Source: Antilocapra americana (lineage: Eukaryota; Chordata; Mammalia; Artiodactyla; Antilocapridae). Taken from it: a stretch of DNA of 64,000 nucleotides. The position numbers were made by a program, and so were the translations under genes. The notes beneath the pieces were generated by a model. The model ran no database searches, was not told the DNA's origin, and saw nothing but the letters and a program-made list of their open reading frames with translations. The stretch covers positions 3,771,968 to 3,835,967 of the forward strand of contig ML660204.1 of NCBI GenBank assembly GCA_007570785.1. The letters run 5' to 3'. Positions 32,255-43,535 of this stretch are shown one piece after another (positions within the stretch are counted from its first letter, which is position 1; every line of letters starts with the position of its first letter).

Positions 32255-33940
32255 TTCCCAGGTGGCTCAAGAATCCACCCTGCGGTAAAGAATCCACCTG
32301 CCAATGCAGGAGTGTCATGTTCCCTCCATGGGTTGGGACGATCCCCTGGAGGAGGAAATGGCAACCTACTCCAGTATTCTTGCCTGGAAAATCCCATAGA
32401 CACAGACTTTTTTTTTTTTTAATTGGTTTTGCCAAACAATGACATGATATCACCATGGGTTTACATATGCTCCCCCTCCAGAACCCCCCTCCCTCCTCCC
32501 TCCCCCTGGGAAATCTCGGTGCACCAGCCCCGAGCATCAATCCTGGGCTGGCGATTGATTTCACATATGATAATTAACATATTTCAATGCCATTCTCCCA
32601 TATCATCCCACCCTTGCCCTCTTCCACAGAGTCCACGAGTCTGTTCTATACATCTGCGTTCCTTTTGCTGTCTCGCATGCAGGGTTCTCGCTGCCATCTT
32701 TCTAAATTCCATATATATGTGTTAGTATACTGTATTGTAGTTTTTCCCTCTGGCTTACTTCACTCTGTATAATAGGCTCCAGTTCCATCCACCTGAGTAG
32801 AACTGATTCAAATGAAACTTTTTTTAATGCTGAGTAATTCCCATTGTGTATATGTACCACAGCTTTCTTATCCATTCGTCAGTTGATGAGCATCTAGGTT
32901 GCTTCCATGTCCTGGCTATTGTAAACAATGTGGCGATGAACATTGGGGTACACGTGTCTCTTTCAATTCTGGTTTCCTCAGTGTGTATGCCCAGCATTGG
33001 GATTGCTGGGTCATATGGCAGGTCTATTTGCAGTTTTTTAAGGAACCTCCACACTGTTTTCCATAGTGGCTGTACTAGTTTGCATTTCCACCAACAGTGT
33101 AAGAGGGTTCCCTTTTCTCCACATTCTCTCCAGCATTTATTGCTTGTAGATTTTTGGATGGCAGCCGTTCTGACTGGTGTCAAGTGGTACCTCATTGTGG
33201 TTTTGATTTGCATTTCTCTGATAATGAGTGATGTTGAGCATCTTTTCATGTGTTTGTTAGCCATTTTTATGTCTTCTTTGGAGAAATGTCTGTTAAGTTC
33301 TTTGGCCCACTTTTTGATTGGGTCATTTATTTTTCTGGAATGGAGCTGCAGGAGTTGCTTGTATATTTTTGAGATTAATTATTTGTCCGTTGCTTCATTG
33401 GCTATTATTTTCTCCCATTCTGAAGGCTGTCTTTTCACCTTGCTTATAGTTTCCTTTGTTGTGCAGAAGCTTTTAATTTTAATTAGGTCCCATTTGTTTA
33501 TTCGTGCTTTTATTTCCAATATTCTGGGAGGTGGGTCATAGAAGATCCCGCTTTGGTTTATGTCGGAGAGTGTTTTGCCTATGTTATCCTCTAGGAATTT
33601 TATAGTTTCTGGTCTTATGCTTAGATCTTTGATCCATTTTGAGTTTATTTTTGTGTATGGTGTTAGAGAGTGTTCTAGTTTCATTCTTTTACAAGTGGCT
33701 GTCCAGTTTTCCAGCACCACTTGTTAAAGAGGTTGTCTTTTCTGAATTGTATATTCTTGCCTCCTTTGTCAAAGATAAGGTGTCCATAGATGCATGGATT
33801 TATCTCTGGGCTTTCTATTTTGTTCCTTTGATCTATATTTCTGTCTTTGTGCCAGTACCATACTGCCATAGACAAAGGATTCTTAACAGACTATGGTCCA
33901 TGGGGTCCTGAGTCGACATGACTTAGTGACTAAACCACAC
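32255..33940 (+). repeat. Bov-tA SINE split by an L1
   Basis: The 5' three quarters lie at 32,255-32,407 ('ttcccaggtggctcaagaat' to 'aaaatcccatagacac') and the remainder at 33,866-33,940 ('ccatggggtcctgagtcgac', 'atgacttagtgactaaacca'). The L1 at 32,408-33,865 sits between them. Confidence 0.85.
32408..33865 (-). mobile_element. 5'-truncated L1 inserted in Bov-tA
   Basis: Minus-strand L1 with its poly(A) as T-run at 32,408-32,420. It encodes the C-terminal part of ORF2 in two pieces, around 33,720-33,379 ([20 protein letters not shown]) and 33,264-32,824 ([20 protein letters not shown]). Flanking copies of CCATAGACA(C/A)AG at 32,394 and 33,866 are the target-site duplication. Stops make it inactive. 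No ORF1 remains. Confidence 0.92.
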
Positions 33941-34077
33941 CCTACAATTTGACCAAAGATGTTTCTTAAAAGACTTAGCAACTGGATAGCAACTGATATA
34001 TTTAGTGCTTATTATGGACCTTATTTCCAGTGTTTTTACATTATTATTTTCAATTCTTCTAGCAATCCTATTGTTGT

Positions 34078-34264
34078 ATTTGTTCAGGCACTAAGTCATG
34101 TCCAAATCTGTGACCCCATGGTCTGCAGCATGCCAGGCTTCCCTGTCCGTCACTGTCTCCCTGAGTTTGCTTAAACTCATGGCCATTGAATCAGTGATGC
34201 CATCCAACCATCTCATCTTCTTTCGCCTCCTTCTCCTCCTACCTTTAATCTTTCCCAGCATCCC
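34078..34264 (-). repeat. BovB 3' fragment
   Basis: Reverse-oriented: 'tgaccccatggtctgcagca', 'gttgcttaaactcatggcc'-like and 'tgatgccatccaaccatctc' phrases. Only the last about 190 bp of the element. Confidence 0.8.
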
Positions 34265-34270
34265 ATGAAA

Positions 34271-34488
34271 AAGTGAAGTGAAGTGTTAATCACTGAATCA
34301 TGTCCGACTCTTTGCAAGCCCACGGACTGTAGCCCACCAAGCTTCTCTGTCCGTGGGATTCTCCAGACGAGAATACTGGAGTGGGTTGTCACTTCCTCCT
34401 CCAGGGGATCTTCCCGAACCAGGGATTGAACCTGGGTCTCATGCATTTCAGGCAGATTCTTTACCATCTGAGCCACCAGGGAAGTCTG
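34271..34488 (-). repeat. Bov-tA SINE
   Basis: Reverse copy from 'aagtgaagtgaagtgttaat' to 'gagccaccagggaagtctgg', nearly full length. Confidence 0.88.
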
Positions 34489-34489
34489 G

Positions 34490-34835
34490 TTCTTAGATGC
34501 TGTCTTCTCAATCTGCCCTCAGCAGGTGGGGATGAAGTGGAGCAGGTTCTCTTGTGATTCTACTATAAAGGCACTAGTCTCAGGATTTCCCCAGTAGTCC
34601 AGTAGTTAAGACGTTGCCTTTCATTGCAGGGGGCGGGGTCGTGTATTCGATCCCTTGTGAGGAGCTTTTTGTTTTTAAAGACACTAATCCTATCATGGGG
34701 GGTCCCCCCTCATGACTTCATTTAATCCTAATTACCTCCAGAAGGCCCCACCTCTTAACACCATCACGTTGTGAGGTAGGGTTCCAACAAATGAATTTAT
34801 TGAGGGGACCCAAACATTTCAGTTCCCAGAAGTGT
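34490..34835 (-). repeat. MLT1-like LTR split by a SINE
   Basis: Reverse-oriented MaLR LTR: 'actaatcctatcatgggggg', 'tcatgacttcatttaatcct', 'aattacctccagaaggcccc', 'caacaaatgaatttattgag'. A SINE at 34,582-34,676 interrupts it between near-identical copies of AAAGGCACTAGTC and AAAGACACTAATC. Confidence 0.65.
34582..34676 (+). repeat. CHR-type SINE fragment
   Basis: 'ggatttccccagtagtccag', 'tagttaagacgttgcctttc' and 'tgtattcgatcccttgtgag', short copy with a T/A tail, inserted in the MLT1 LTR. Confidence 0.6.
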
Positions 34836-35036
34836 TCATATGAGCAGAGCACTGTCCTAGGTTCTCAGAGGGGCAGAACCCTGACACGTTAGTAGGAAAG
34901 AGTCCGATATTTAAGACTGCTGTTCTCATTAACCATTTTTACATTCTTTCCATGTTGAAATGATATTTTGGATATATCTGGTTGAAAACAAAACTTGGTG
35001 ACTGTATGTCCACACCTGAGCAGACACACACAGCCC

Positions 35037-35038
35037 TG

Positions 35039-35075
<37 letters not shown>

Positions 35076-35078
35076 ACA
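35037..35078. repeat. (CA)n microsatellite
   Basis: Roughly 15 uninterrupted CA units then a TACACACA end. Confidence 0.9.
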
Positions 35079-35338
35079 GGTCCGTCCATGCCTTCCTCAC
35101 AGGGGACCCTTCTCTCCAAGGTGCTCTGACCTCACATTATAGTTTGGTGTCTTTGCCAGCATTTTACAGTTTGCTGTCTGAGCCTGGGAGCCTCAGAAGC
35201 ACACCCTGAGGCACAGAGTTGAATGCAAGTAGCTGTTTGGGAGGTGATGCCAAGAAACCCTGGGAGGGCAGTGGGAACCTGGGGTGGGGGAACAATGAAC
35301 CAATTGCCAACAAGCAAGCCACCTGGGAAGGAATGAAA

Positions 35339-35400
35339 GGGAACATGGGGAGCATTGGTAGGAAAGCATTCGATAGGAATGCTGGGAACATGGGGAGCAT
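35339..35400. repeat. 17-bp direct repeat
   Basis: GGGAACATGGGGAGCAT occurs exactly at 35,339-35,355 and 35,384-35,400, 45 bp apart. A remnant of a local duplication. Confidence 0.8.
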
Positions 35401-35774
35401 CTTCTCGGGGTTCCCCACAGAGGGCGGGGAAGGTGACATGCTTACCCTCCGCTCCCATCCCTGGAGGAGGCTTCTCACAACTGTGTCAGTTCCCCAGGCT
35501 ATCTGGCCTGCAGTATGGCAGACAGGGAAGCTTCTGGACCAGAGAAAGCCTCAGACACCAGGGCAGAAATGTGTCGGCTGGAAGCTGGACCCATGTGGAC
35601 AGACATGGAACTGGTGAAGCCAGTGGCATTTGCTACAGCTCTCTGGACAAGTTACTTTTCTTGGGACTGAGGCCCCAAGGGGTTAACTAGCTGGAAAGGG
35701 ACAAAGACAGATCAGATGATTACAGAGCCAGACCCTGACTCCATCCTTTGCAGCTTCCTCTGCCTTTGCTCAAG

Positions 35775-35945
35775 CCTGAAAAGAGCAGGCAGGAATCTAA
35801 CTCCATGAATTTTAAAAATTCATTTTTGCATTTGCTCACTCGATCAAGTTAGAAGCTTTTAAAGACAAATTTAATTATTTTGAGCTCAATAAAAGCCTTT
35901 TAATAAGCTGAACATCATAGTTTCAGCCTTCTGCTTTCAGGGTTA
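35775..35945. promoter_or_regulatory. Candidate conserved noncoding block
   Basis: AT-rich non-repeat sequence with 'aaatttaattattttgagct', 'aataaaagccttttaataag' and a TTTTAAAAATTCA stretch. Resembles developmental enhancer composition. Inference only. Confidence 0.25.
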
Positions 35946-36046
35946 TCAGTCATGGCAAGGAGGGGGCACGAAGGGGAGGGAGAGAGGTAGTGGAGGGATG
36001 TGGAGAGGGAGAGGGGCAAATCACACACCACACATGGGCATGAGCA

Positions 36047-36100
36047 TACACACACACACACATACACACACACACACACCATTCACACATACACACACGG
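36047..36100. repeat. (CA)n microsatellite
   Basis: Interrupted CA/TACA repeats. Confidence 0.85.
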
Positions 36101-37069
36101 ATGGATATTTATCTTAAAATTTTATTTGCACATTTAAACCCATAATTTTTTCTAAATCATTTGATTGTATAGCTTTTATAATATTTTGTTTTATTTTTAG
36201 AAAAAGTTCTTTTACTTCGGGACAACTGAACAAAGTGTTAAAGAAAATGCGATGCTGGTTTGGCACAGATTTCTTGTGTGTTCTGTCTCCCCCGTTGGCT
36301 CACACATTCTTCCTCACTCTGAACGTTCCGTCTATGCCTGCAACTAAGACAGGAAGCCAGACACACATGCTGAAATAATTTCAACAAATATCAACTCTAA
36401 ACCAACTTCAAGCAGTCAAAATGGAAGGGCTGGTTCAGGCACTGATGCCTTCCCCCAGCTTGGTGCAAAGGAGACAGCATGGACCACACAAGGCAAGAAT
36501 GTAGCTGTGTTCATAAAAAGCTTTCTTTTTCATTATTAATGCATTTACTTGTCCAGTGTAATGGCACCTGCTGGTTTTGACTGTCCAGCACCCAGCCCCC
36601 TTCTTCTGACACAATCACTCCAGTTTTCCTTTGGTGAACTCTCTCACTCCCATCTCATCCACAACAGATGGGAGTAAGTTGACCTCAGCTCCAGGCCCAG
36701 CGAAGGGCATACAACTCAAACCAGGCCAATCAGAGCACTCTCTTCTTGTGACTGCAGTGATTGGCTGAGAGATGGGTACATGACCTGAGCCAGCCAATAG
36801 GATTCTATTCTGGGACTTATGATGGAAGATTGGGAACAAATTTCTTCTCACTTGACTTCCAGCTGTCAGGAAATGAATCTGGAAAAAAGGCAGTGAGAGG
36901 ATAATCTGCCCGAAAGAGAAATCGGGAGGGATGATGACCAGTTTGATGGAGACAGACACTTTCCTAACATCATGCTGTGTACATCTGGACCTGGCCTAGC
37001 CCTGCTCCTGGCCAGTTCCAAGAGTCAACAATTCCATCTTCTGCTTAACACAGAGGCAGTTGGTTTGGG

Positions 37070-37189
37070 TCACTCTTTTTTGGTCACCTGGATGGTATGC
37101 AGAATCTTAGTTCCCAGACCAGGGACTGACTCTATCTACCCTGTGTGGAAGGGCAGAGTTTTAACCACTGACCCACCAGGGAAGTCCCT
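37070..37189 (-). repeat. CHR-type SINE fragment
   Basis: Reverse-oriented: 'ccagaccagggactgactct' and 'taaccactgacccaccaggg' then 'aagtccc', the complement of the SINE start. Confidence 0.65.
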
Positions 37190-37498
37190 GGGTCACTTAT
37201 ATAAAAAAATTAATGAGAACATATATTATTATCAAACAAAAAATCTAAAATACTGGAGGACCTGATTCAAGGCCACTTGGTGGACATCTAGGGATGGAAA
37301 GCATTTTTGAAGGAGGATAGAGAGGACAAGAACCCCTTTGCCACATGCTTGGTACGTGACCTCAGCTTTTTCATCCTCAGTTTGGAACACTCTGCTCTGT
37401 AACAACATTAATATTAGGTGCTTCTTTCTTTTATCCTGATGAGATAATATTCCCTATTGTATGCATGAACTATGCATCGCGATTTAGTTCATAAAGGT

Positions 37499-37812
37499 GT
37501 TGTTCAGTCACTCAGTCGTGTCTGACTCTTCGCAACCCCATGGATTGCAGCACCCCAGGCTTCCCTGTCCTTCACTATCTCCCAGAATTTGCTCAAATTC
37601 ATGTCCACTGAGTTAGTGATGCCAACCAACCACCTCATCCTCTGTCGCCCCCTTCTCTTCCTGCCCTCAATCTTTCCCAGCATCAGGGTCTTTTCCAATG
37701 AGTCAGCTCCTTGCATCAGGTGGCCAAAGTATTGGAGCTTCAGCTTCAGTCCTTCCAAAGAATATTCAGGGTTGATTTCCTTTAGGATGCACTGGTTTGA
37801 TCTCCTTGCAGT
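37499..37812 (-). repeat. BovB 3' fragment
   Basis: Reverse copy from 'gttcagtcactcagtcgtgt' to 'actggtttgatctccttgca'. The complement encodes [20 protein letters not shown], the usual BovB C-terminal stretch. An (AT)n run follows at 37,815-37,833. Confidence 0.88.
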
Positions 37813-38139
37813 CCTATATATATATATATATAGGTTAAGGAATTATAAACCTAGATGTCCAACCAAAGGGGACCAGTTAATTTGGAAATCTGTACAATAG
37901 AATGTTTTGGACATATGAAAAAATTTGATATATAGAACTGATTTATGGAGAAAAGTGTTCATATTATATTAAAGAAAGATGTTTATAAAGCTAGAGTATG
38001 ATTCCATTTTTAAATACATGTGATTACGTATAATACAGAAAAGGGCCTAGAGAGAGTATGGATTATCTTTTAGCAAAATATAGGTGATTTGTATTCCATA
38101 TTTTCTAATTTTTTTCTACAATAAATGTGGATTGCTTGT

Positions 38140-38935
38140 ATGTCTTGTCCTCTGGGGCTGCCATAACAAAAGAATGGTGGGGAGGAGGTGCTTAAAGAAC
38201 TGAAACTTGTTTTCTCACAATGCTGGAGGCTGGAAGTCTGAGATTAGTGTGCCGACCTGGCTGTGTTCTGGTGAGAGCTCTCTGCTTGGCTGACACATGG
38301 CTGCTTTCCAACTGTGTCCTCAGAAGACTGAGTGAGAGGGAAAGAGGTAGAGAGAACACGAGGTGGGAGTTTGCAGGGGGTTCTCTAGTGTCTCTCCTTA
38401 TAAGGGCACTAATCTCTTCCTGGGGGCTCCACAATCACCATCTCACCTAAACCTAATTGCACCTCAAAGGCCTCATCTTGGGGTTGTTGTTGCTCAGTCA
38501 TGTCCTATTCTTTGTGACTCCATGGACTGCAGCACACCAGGCTTCCCTGTACCTCACCATCTTCTGGAGTTTGTTCAAGTTCCTGTCCATCGAGTTGGTG
38601 ACGCCATCCAACCTTCTCATCCTCTGTCATCCCCTTCTCCTCCTGCCTCAGGCTTTCCCAACGTCAGGGTCTTTTCCAATGAGTCAGCTCTTCACATCAG
38701 GCGGCCAAAGAATTGGAGCTTCAGCTTCAGCATCAGTCCTTCCAAGGAGTTTTCAGGGTTGATTTACTTTAGGATTGACTGGCTTGGTCTCCTGGTTGTC
38801 CAAGAGACTCTCAAGAGTCTTCTCTAGCACCACAGTTCAAAAGCATCAGTTCTTCAGCACTCTTCCTTCTTTATGTGGGTTAGGGGCTCAATACATGAAT
38901 TTGGAGGTGGGGGACAAAATTTAGTCCATAGCTCT
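38140..38935 (-). repeat. MLT1 LTR interrupted by BovB
   Basis: 'ctctggggctgccataacaa', 'ttctcacaatgctggaggct', 'ttataagggcactaatctct' and 'cacctaaacctaattgcacc' lead to about 38,483. After the BovB insertion, 'gtgggttaggggctcaatac' and 'atgaatttggaggtggggg' complete the LTR. An old MaLR LTR, reverse orientation. Confidence 0.75.
38484..38872 (-). mobile_element. BovB 3' fragment inserted in MLT1
   Basis: Reverse BovB from 'gttgttgctcagtcatgtcc' through 'ccaatgagtcagctcttcac' to 'aaagcatcagttcttcagca'. It lies inside the MLT1 LTR and so is younger. Confidence 0.85.
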
Positions 38936-39410
38936 TTGTAATAAAAAATAACAAAACAGTTCTTTTTACTGAATGAGACTTTGCAACACAATGAAAAATA
39001 TATACATAGTCACAACAATGTAAAGAGCATTTACTGAGTTTCAGTTTTAGGATCAACTCACAAATAAAGCACAGACTGAATTATGATACAAGGCAGAATA
39101 GGAATGTCACTTGTCTTGATAAGTTGGAAGTAAAAATGGAGAGAAGGCAGGTAGAAAGGAGGTGAGAGAAGATTGGGAGGAGGGGGTGAGCTAAAGACCA
39201 GGCTGGCCGCAGCACAGTCTCAACTTGCCAGGTGGGGTGTTCAGAGACCCTGTCCCCTTAGAGAGAGCACAAAATAGTGTAGATAACAGTAGCTGAAGTC
39301 ACAAAGACAATCATAAAAGGAACCCAAAATAAGAACATTTCTTTGTTGGAAGTAGGGAGATGTCCCCATGTGTTAGATCCTCGTCTGCCAAAGCAAGAAG
39401 CCAGTAGGTA

Positions 39411-39506
39411 ATGTCTAGACTTTGGAAAACCACAGACTAGAAACAGAAGATTATTGTAACGTCTAGACTTTGGAAAACCACAGACTCAGAGGTAGAAGAT
39501 TATTGT
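39411..39506. repeat. 48-bp tandem duplication
   Basis: Two adjacent 48-bp units, 39,411-39,458 and 39,459-39,506, share GTCTAGACTTTGGAAAACCA then CAGACT and AGAAGATTATTGT, with a few differences. Confidence 0.9.
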
Positions 39507-40073
39507 TTTGATGATGAAGTGGTCATGCTCAGAAGGAAGAGGTCTAAGGACTGTCGTCACCTCTAAGAATTGGGCTGTGAGTTTGGGAAAGATGGAGAGT
39601 GGGCCATTGCTTTGGACTTGCTGTTTTACTTTGATTAAAAATGTAAAATATACACAATTTTAAAAAACTATAACTTCGCCTATTATAGATGATAAGGGAC
39701 GACCTCCTGCTGATCCCGGGGGGGCTCTCAGTGAGGGGACAGGACTCACTGACTCACCACCCAGGCCTGTTTCCCAGAGGAAACTAGAATTCAGATTCAT
39801 AAAACAACCCGCGTCTGTAGGACCTTGGGGGGTGGGTGGTGGAACAGATGAAGCCCAGGGGGATTTTTCAATACAGTGAATCGCTTGTGTATGATACTGT
39901 ACTGGTGGATACAGGACACCTTGCATGTGTCAAAACTTAACAATATAAAGAGTGAATCTTGAGTTACGTGAATTAAAAAAAAAACATTTAGAAGGTCAGA
40001 GGATCCCAGGATAGCAGAATGCGGCAAGAAAAGGTAACTATCTGACAAATGTGTGTCACAGCCTCATTGTGAT

Positions 40074-40180
40074 GGGTTGGGGGAAACGGTGCTGACCTAA
40101 GTATCTTTGGAAATGTGTGACCAAGGGGTTGGAGGAAATGGTGCTGACCTAAGTCCTGTTTTTTTGGAAATGTGTGACCC
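40074..40180. repeat. 52-bp tandem duplication
   Basis: Units at 40,074-40,125 and 40,126-40,180 share GGTGCTGACCTAAGT and TTTGGAAATGTGTGACC. The second has a longer T run. Confidence 0.85.
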
Positions 40181-40764
40181 TTGATAGGATGTGATGAGAA
40201 GGGCACTTTAACTCTGGAGTCTTCCTCCCCAAAAACCATCACGCCAGTCTAAACCATGAGAAAAACATCAGGCAAATTCTGATACATCAGACATCCTACA
40301 AAATACCTGACTAGCACTCCAAACTGTCAAGGTCATCAAAAACAAGGACAGTCTGAGGCCCTGTCACAGCCTGAGGAGACCTGATGAGTAAAAGTCATGT
40401 GGTGTCCCGGGTGGAATCCTGGACCAGGAAAAGGATGGCAAGGAAAAGCTAAGGAAATCTGAATGAAATTTAGACTTTAGTTAATGATAGTATATCAACA
40501 CTCATTAATTAATTGTAGCAAATACACCACGTTGGTACAAGATGTTAATAATAGGTGAAGCTGGATGTATGGAAGCTGTATTATTTTCTCAGTTTTTCCA
40601 TAAACATAAAAGTGTTATACGGATAAGGCTTATGTTTAGCTTTATGCTTTTTAAAAAGATGCAAAGGAGAATGGGATTCTTTTTTTACCTTTGAGTGTGA
40701 TGCCTGGAGTTGCAGCAGCCCCCATGCAGCCATGTGACGTTCTAAAGCAGAAACTGAAAACTTT

Positions 40765-40950
40765 CCTGTAATGAGCCAAAGAGTAAATATTTTAGGCATT
40801 GTGGACCATTTAGTCTCTGGCAGCTGGTCAATTTTCTCATTATTGCACAAAAGCAGCCATAGATGATGTATAACTAGACTGATGTGGCTGTGTGCCAATA
40901 AAACTTTATTACAAAATCAGGCAGCTGAGGATTTGATCCATGGATTATAG
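40765..40950 (-). repeat. Ancient nonautonomous hAT-type element
   Basis: 'agagtaaatattttaggcat', 'cacaaaagcagccatagatg' and 'ccaataaaactttattacaa' are in the order of a common mammalian Charlie-derived element. Orientation and family name are uncertain. Confidence 0.5.
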
Positions 40951-41721
40951 TAGGGTAGAAGGCACTGGCTTTGGGTCATGAGGATGGCGGGTGACGAGGC
41001 GACCAGTTGACTTGATTTTTAGGTAACTGCTGAGGCTCCAGGTTCCAGGAGGGCCCATTGCCTGCCCCCGTCCCCTCCTAAGTCAATGTCAGACCTGCTG
41101 GAGGCCAGGGAGGGGCTCTTCTTGTTTCCTGCTGCACACACCAGCCTTGGGGCTACAGAGGGCAGGAAATGTCTTGTCACCCTGTGTCTCTGGCACAGGG
41201 AAGGTGTGAACTATCTGCTTGTCAGATTGTCTCTAAATGAAACTTTCCCTCCTCTCTTGGTCACGTGGCCTACCTGGCGTTCCTAACCCTGCTGGATTTC
41301 TCTGTGTCCCCCCTTTCACCCTGTCTGATGCTCAGCTTCCCCCCTTCCAAGGCATCACCTTGCCTGGTGAATCCCCTTGCTACCTCTGCTCATGAAGTCA
41401 TCCTGGCCTTCCTTTCTCATGTCCCTAAACTCCAAATCCAGCCTTCATAAACCTCTCCTGGCTCCAAACAGCCCAGTCTTCTTGCCCTCACTGTACTGGG
41501 CCATGATCCCAGGCTGTGACTCTGTCTCTGGAACCAGCAGGTGAGTTCACTGAGTTCAGGGTTGGGTCTGATGCATCGGCAGCCCAGCAGGGCTCAGAAG
41601 ATGCTTTTTTTTTTTTTTTTTCTTTTTGCAGGGGCTGAAGGGCGGTGAGTGTAAGGTGGGGCTGCCCCCTTCACTCAGATCTTAGCATCATGCTTGGCAG
41701 CTTGTAGATGCTCAGTAAGTA

Positions 41722-41923
41722 TTGCTGTTGTTGTTTAGTCACTAAGTTGTGTCTGATTCTTTTGTGACACCATGAGCTGTAGACCTATTCTTCTGTCCAT
41801 GGGTCCCTTCAGGCAAGAATACTGGAGTGGGTTGCCATTTCTTTCTCCAGGGGATCTTCCCGACCCAGGGATCAAATCTGGGTCTCCTGCATTGCAGGCA
41901 GATTCTTTACCACTGAGCCACCT
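41722..41923 (-). repeat. Bov-tA SINE
   Basis: Reverse copy from 'gttgttgtttagtcactaag' to 'ttctttaccactgagccacc', flanked by similar CTCAGTAAG and TTCAGTAAC, a likely target-site duplication. Confidence 0.88.
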
Positions 41924-42604
41924 TCAGTAACAGCTATAGTGGTTTCAGTCATTATTGGGCCAATACAATGATGTCTGCTTTAGCTAAAGTCAAAGTGGGG
42001 AGGGGTGTCATCTTTTTTATTAGAACCTGTGACTCCCCTCTCAGGTGGGGGACGAGCTCTACTCTGACACCATGGCTTGGGGAGGTGCTGTTGCCTGTGT
42101 GCTTGGGACCTGAAAACGAATCCAGAAGCTTCGAGAAATATGCAGTGATATGAAAACTGTCCCAGAGAGCCTGTTATTAATAAATGGCTAATAGTTACAT
42201 CTGCCAGGCACCCTTTGGCATTTTCCAATCAGACCCTGCCTCACAAGCACTGCTGTTAACCCCTTCTGCAGACCAGGTGACCGAGGGTCAGCAAGGGGCG
42301 TGGCCACCAGTGAGAAGCACTTGGGTTTCGGACATGGGATGGGCACAGCACCGTGGTCCCTGCTCTCACCAGCCGAGAGTAATGAGCTCCTTTGATGTCT
42401 CCCCAGTTCTTTATAATCTGAGGCTTATCTTCACTAGATAAGGGGAACAGGTAACGCAGAGGTGTGTTCTGGCCTGCTCATAGGGCTCTATGGCCCAGAA
42501 GATTACAAAACCCTCGAATGAGGCCAAAGTGTTCATCCCTGGAGATCGACTCAGTTTTGGCAGATTGAAAAAAAAGCAAACTTTGACCAGACATGAAGAG
42601 AGTT

Positions 42605-42786
42605 AGTGGCTCATTTGTGTCTGACGATTTGTGATCCCATGGGCTATAACCTGCCAGGCTCCTCTGTCCATGGAATTTTCCAGGCAAGAATACTGGAGTG
42701 GGTTGCCATTCCCTTCTCCAGGAGATCAAACCTGGGTCTACCCACATTGTGGGCAGATTCTTTACCATCTGTGCCACCAGGGAAGT
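42605..42786 (-). repeat. Bov-tA SINE
   Basis: Reverse copy: 'caggcaagaatactggagtg', 'ggttgccattcccttctcca' and the end 'gtgccaccagggaagt'. An internal deletion removes part of the middle. Confidence 0.85.
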
Positions 42787-43529
42787 AATAAGAACATCTG
42801 TAGTGGGTACTGCCTCATCCAGACCCTCTGGCATCTCGTCCCTGCTTCCATGTGAGTGGCTGCTAAGGGTCTGCACCTGGGAATGTCTTCAGGGGGCCAC
42901 CCTGGGACCAGGGGGACCCCTCTCTGCCCTACTCTTAGGCAGGAAGAACCAGGAGCATCTAAGAGCCTGCCTATCCTGGGTGGAGGGGGCATGGATCTGC
43001 ATCTCAGAGCTTCCCACACATCCCCTGCGGATCAGCCTGAGGCTGAGGCTTTACTTAAAACAGTCCCCCTTGCACAACTTCTCCCTCTGCCCTTTTCCTG
43101 ACTCCCTTCATTGTCTCCCTTGGGAGCACAACCTCGATACGTGCCTTCACACAAGTACACGCCTCTGGGAAGAGCCCCACCTGAGACAGTTTCTTGCAGC
43201 CCTTATCAGAGCCCTTATCAGAGGACGTGTCATCATGTCCTGGCAGATGACATCCCAAGAGGAAATAGACAATGTTTCGCAAACTCTTTAGCCAGATGAG
43301 GCCCCATGTTCCCCCTGCCTGTGCAAGTGCTTTCACTGAGCGCCCTGTATGCTGCCTCAATTAAAACAGAGAGGTTGATGGAAGTGCTCAAGGCTACACA
43401 GCAGCTCCGAGGAATTTGCTTCCTGCCCTCAAAGGCATCCAGGGTCTGGTGCTGAGGGTGGCGGAGGGGAGAGGTGAAAGCAACGCAGCTCAAGAAAGCG
43501 GAAGAGCCTGGCTCCAAAGAATTGTAAAA

Positions 43530-43535
43530 TTTATT
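43530..43535 (-). terminator. PMEPA1: PMEPA1 polyadenylation signal
   Basis: AATAAA on the transcript strand in the context ACAATAAATTTTAC, at the end of the repeat-free 3' UTR block. Confidence 0.55.

Larger units (their letters stand above)
23561..43514. other. ZBP1-PMEPA1 intergenic region
   Basis: About 20 kb with no supportable gene. It is dominated by BovB, L1, Bov-tA, CHR-type SINE and MLT1 copies, listed separately. Stretches such as 27,170-28,015, 31,090-31,820, 35,080-35,770, 38,940-39,400 and 40,190-40,760 contain nothing I recognise beyond short local repeats. Confidence 0.65.

Noticed and set aside
32846..33541. 231-codon hydrophobic plus-strand frame
   Set aside because: It is the antisense of L1 ORF2; the apparent membrane protein is an artefact of translating the wrong strand.
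35037..35078. Regular CA repeats resembling an array
   Set aside because: Dinucleotide microsatellite without spacers; not CRISPR, which would not be expected in a mammal.
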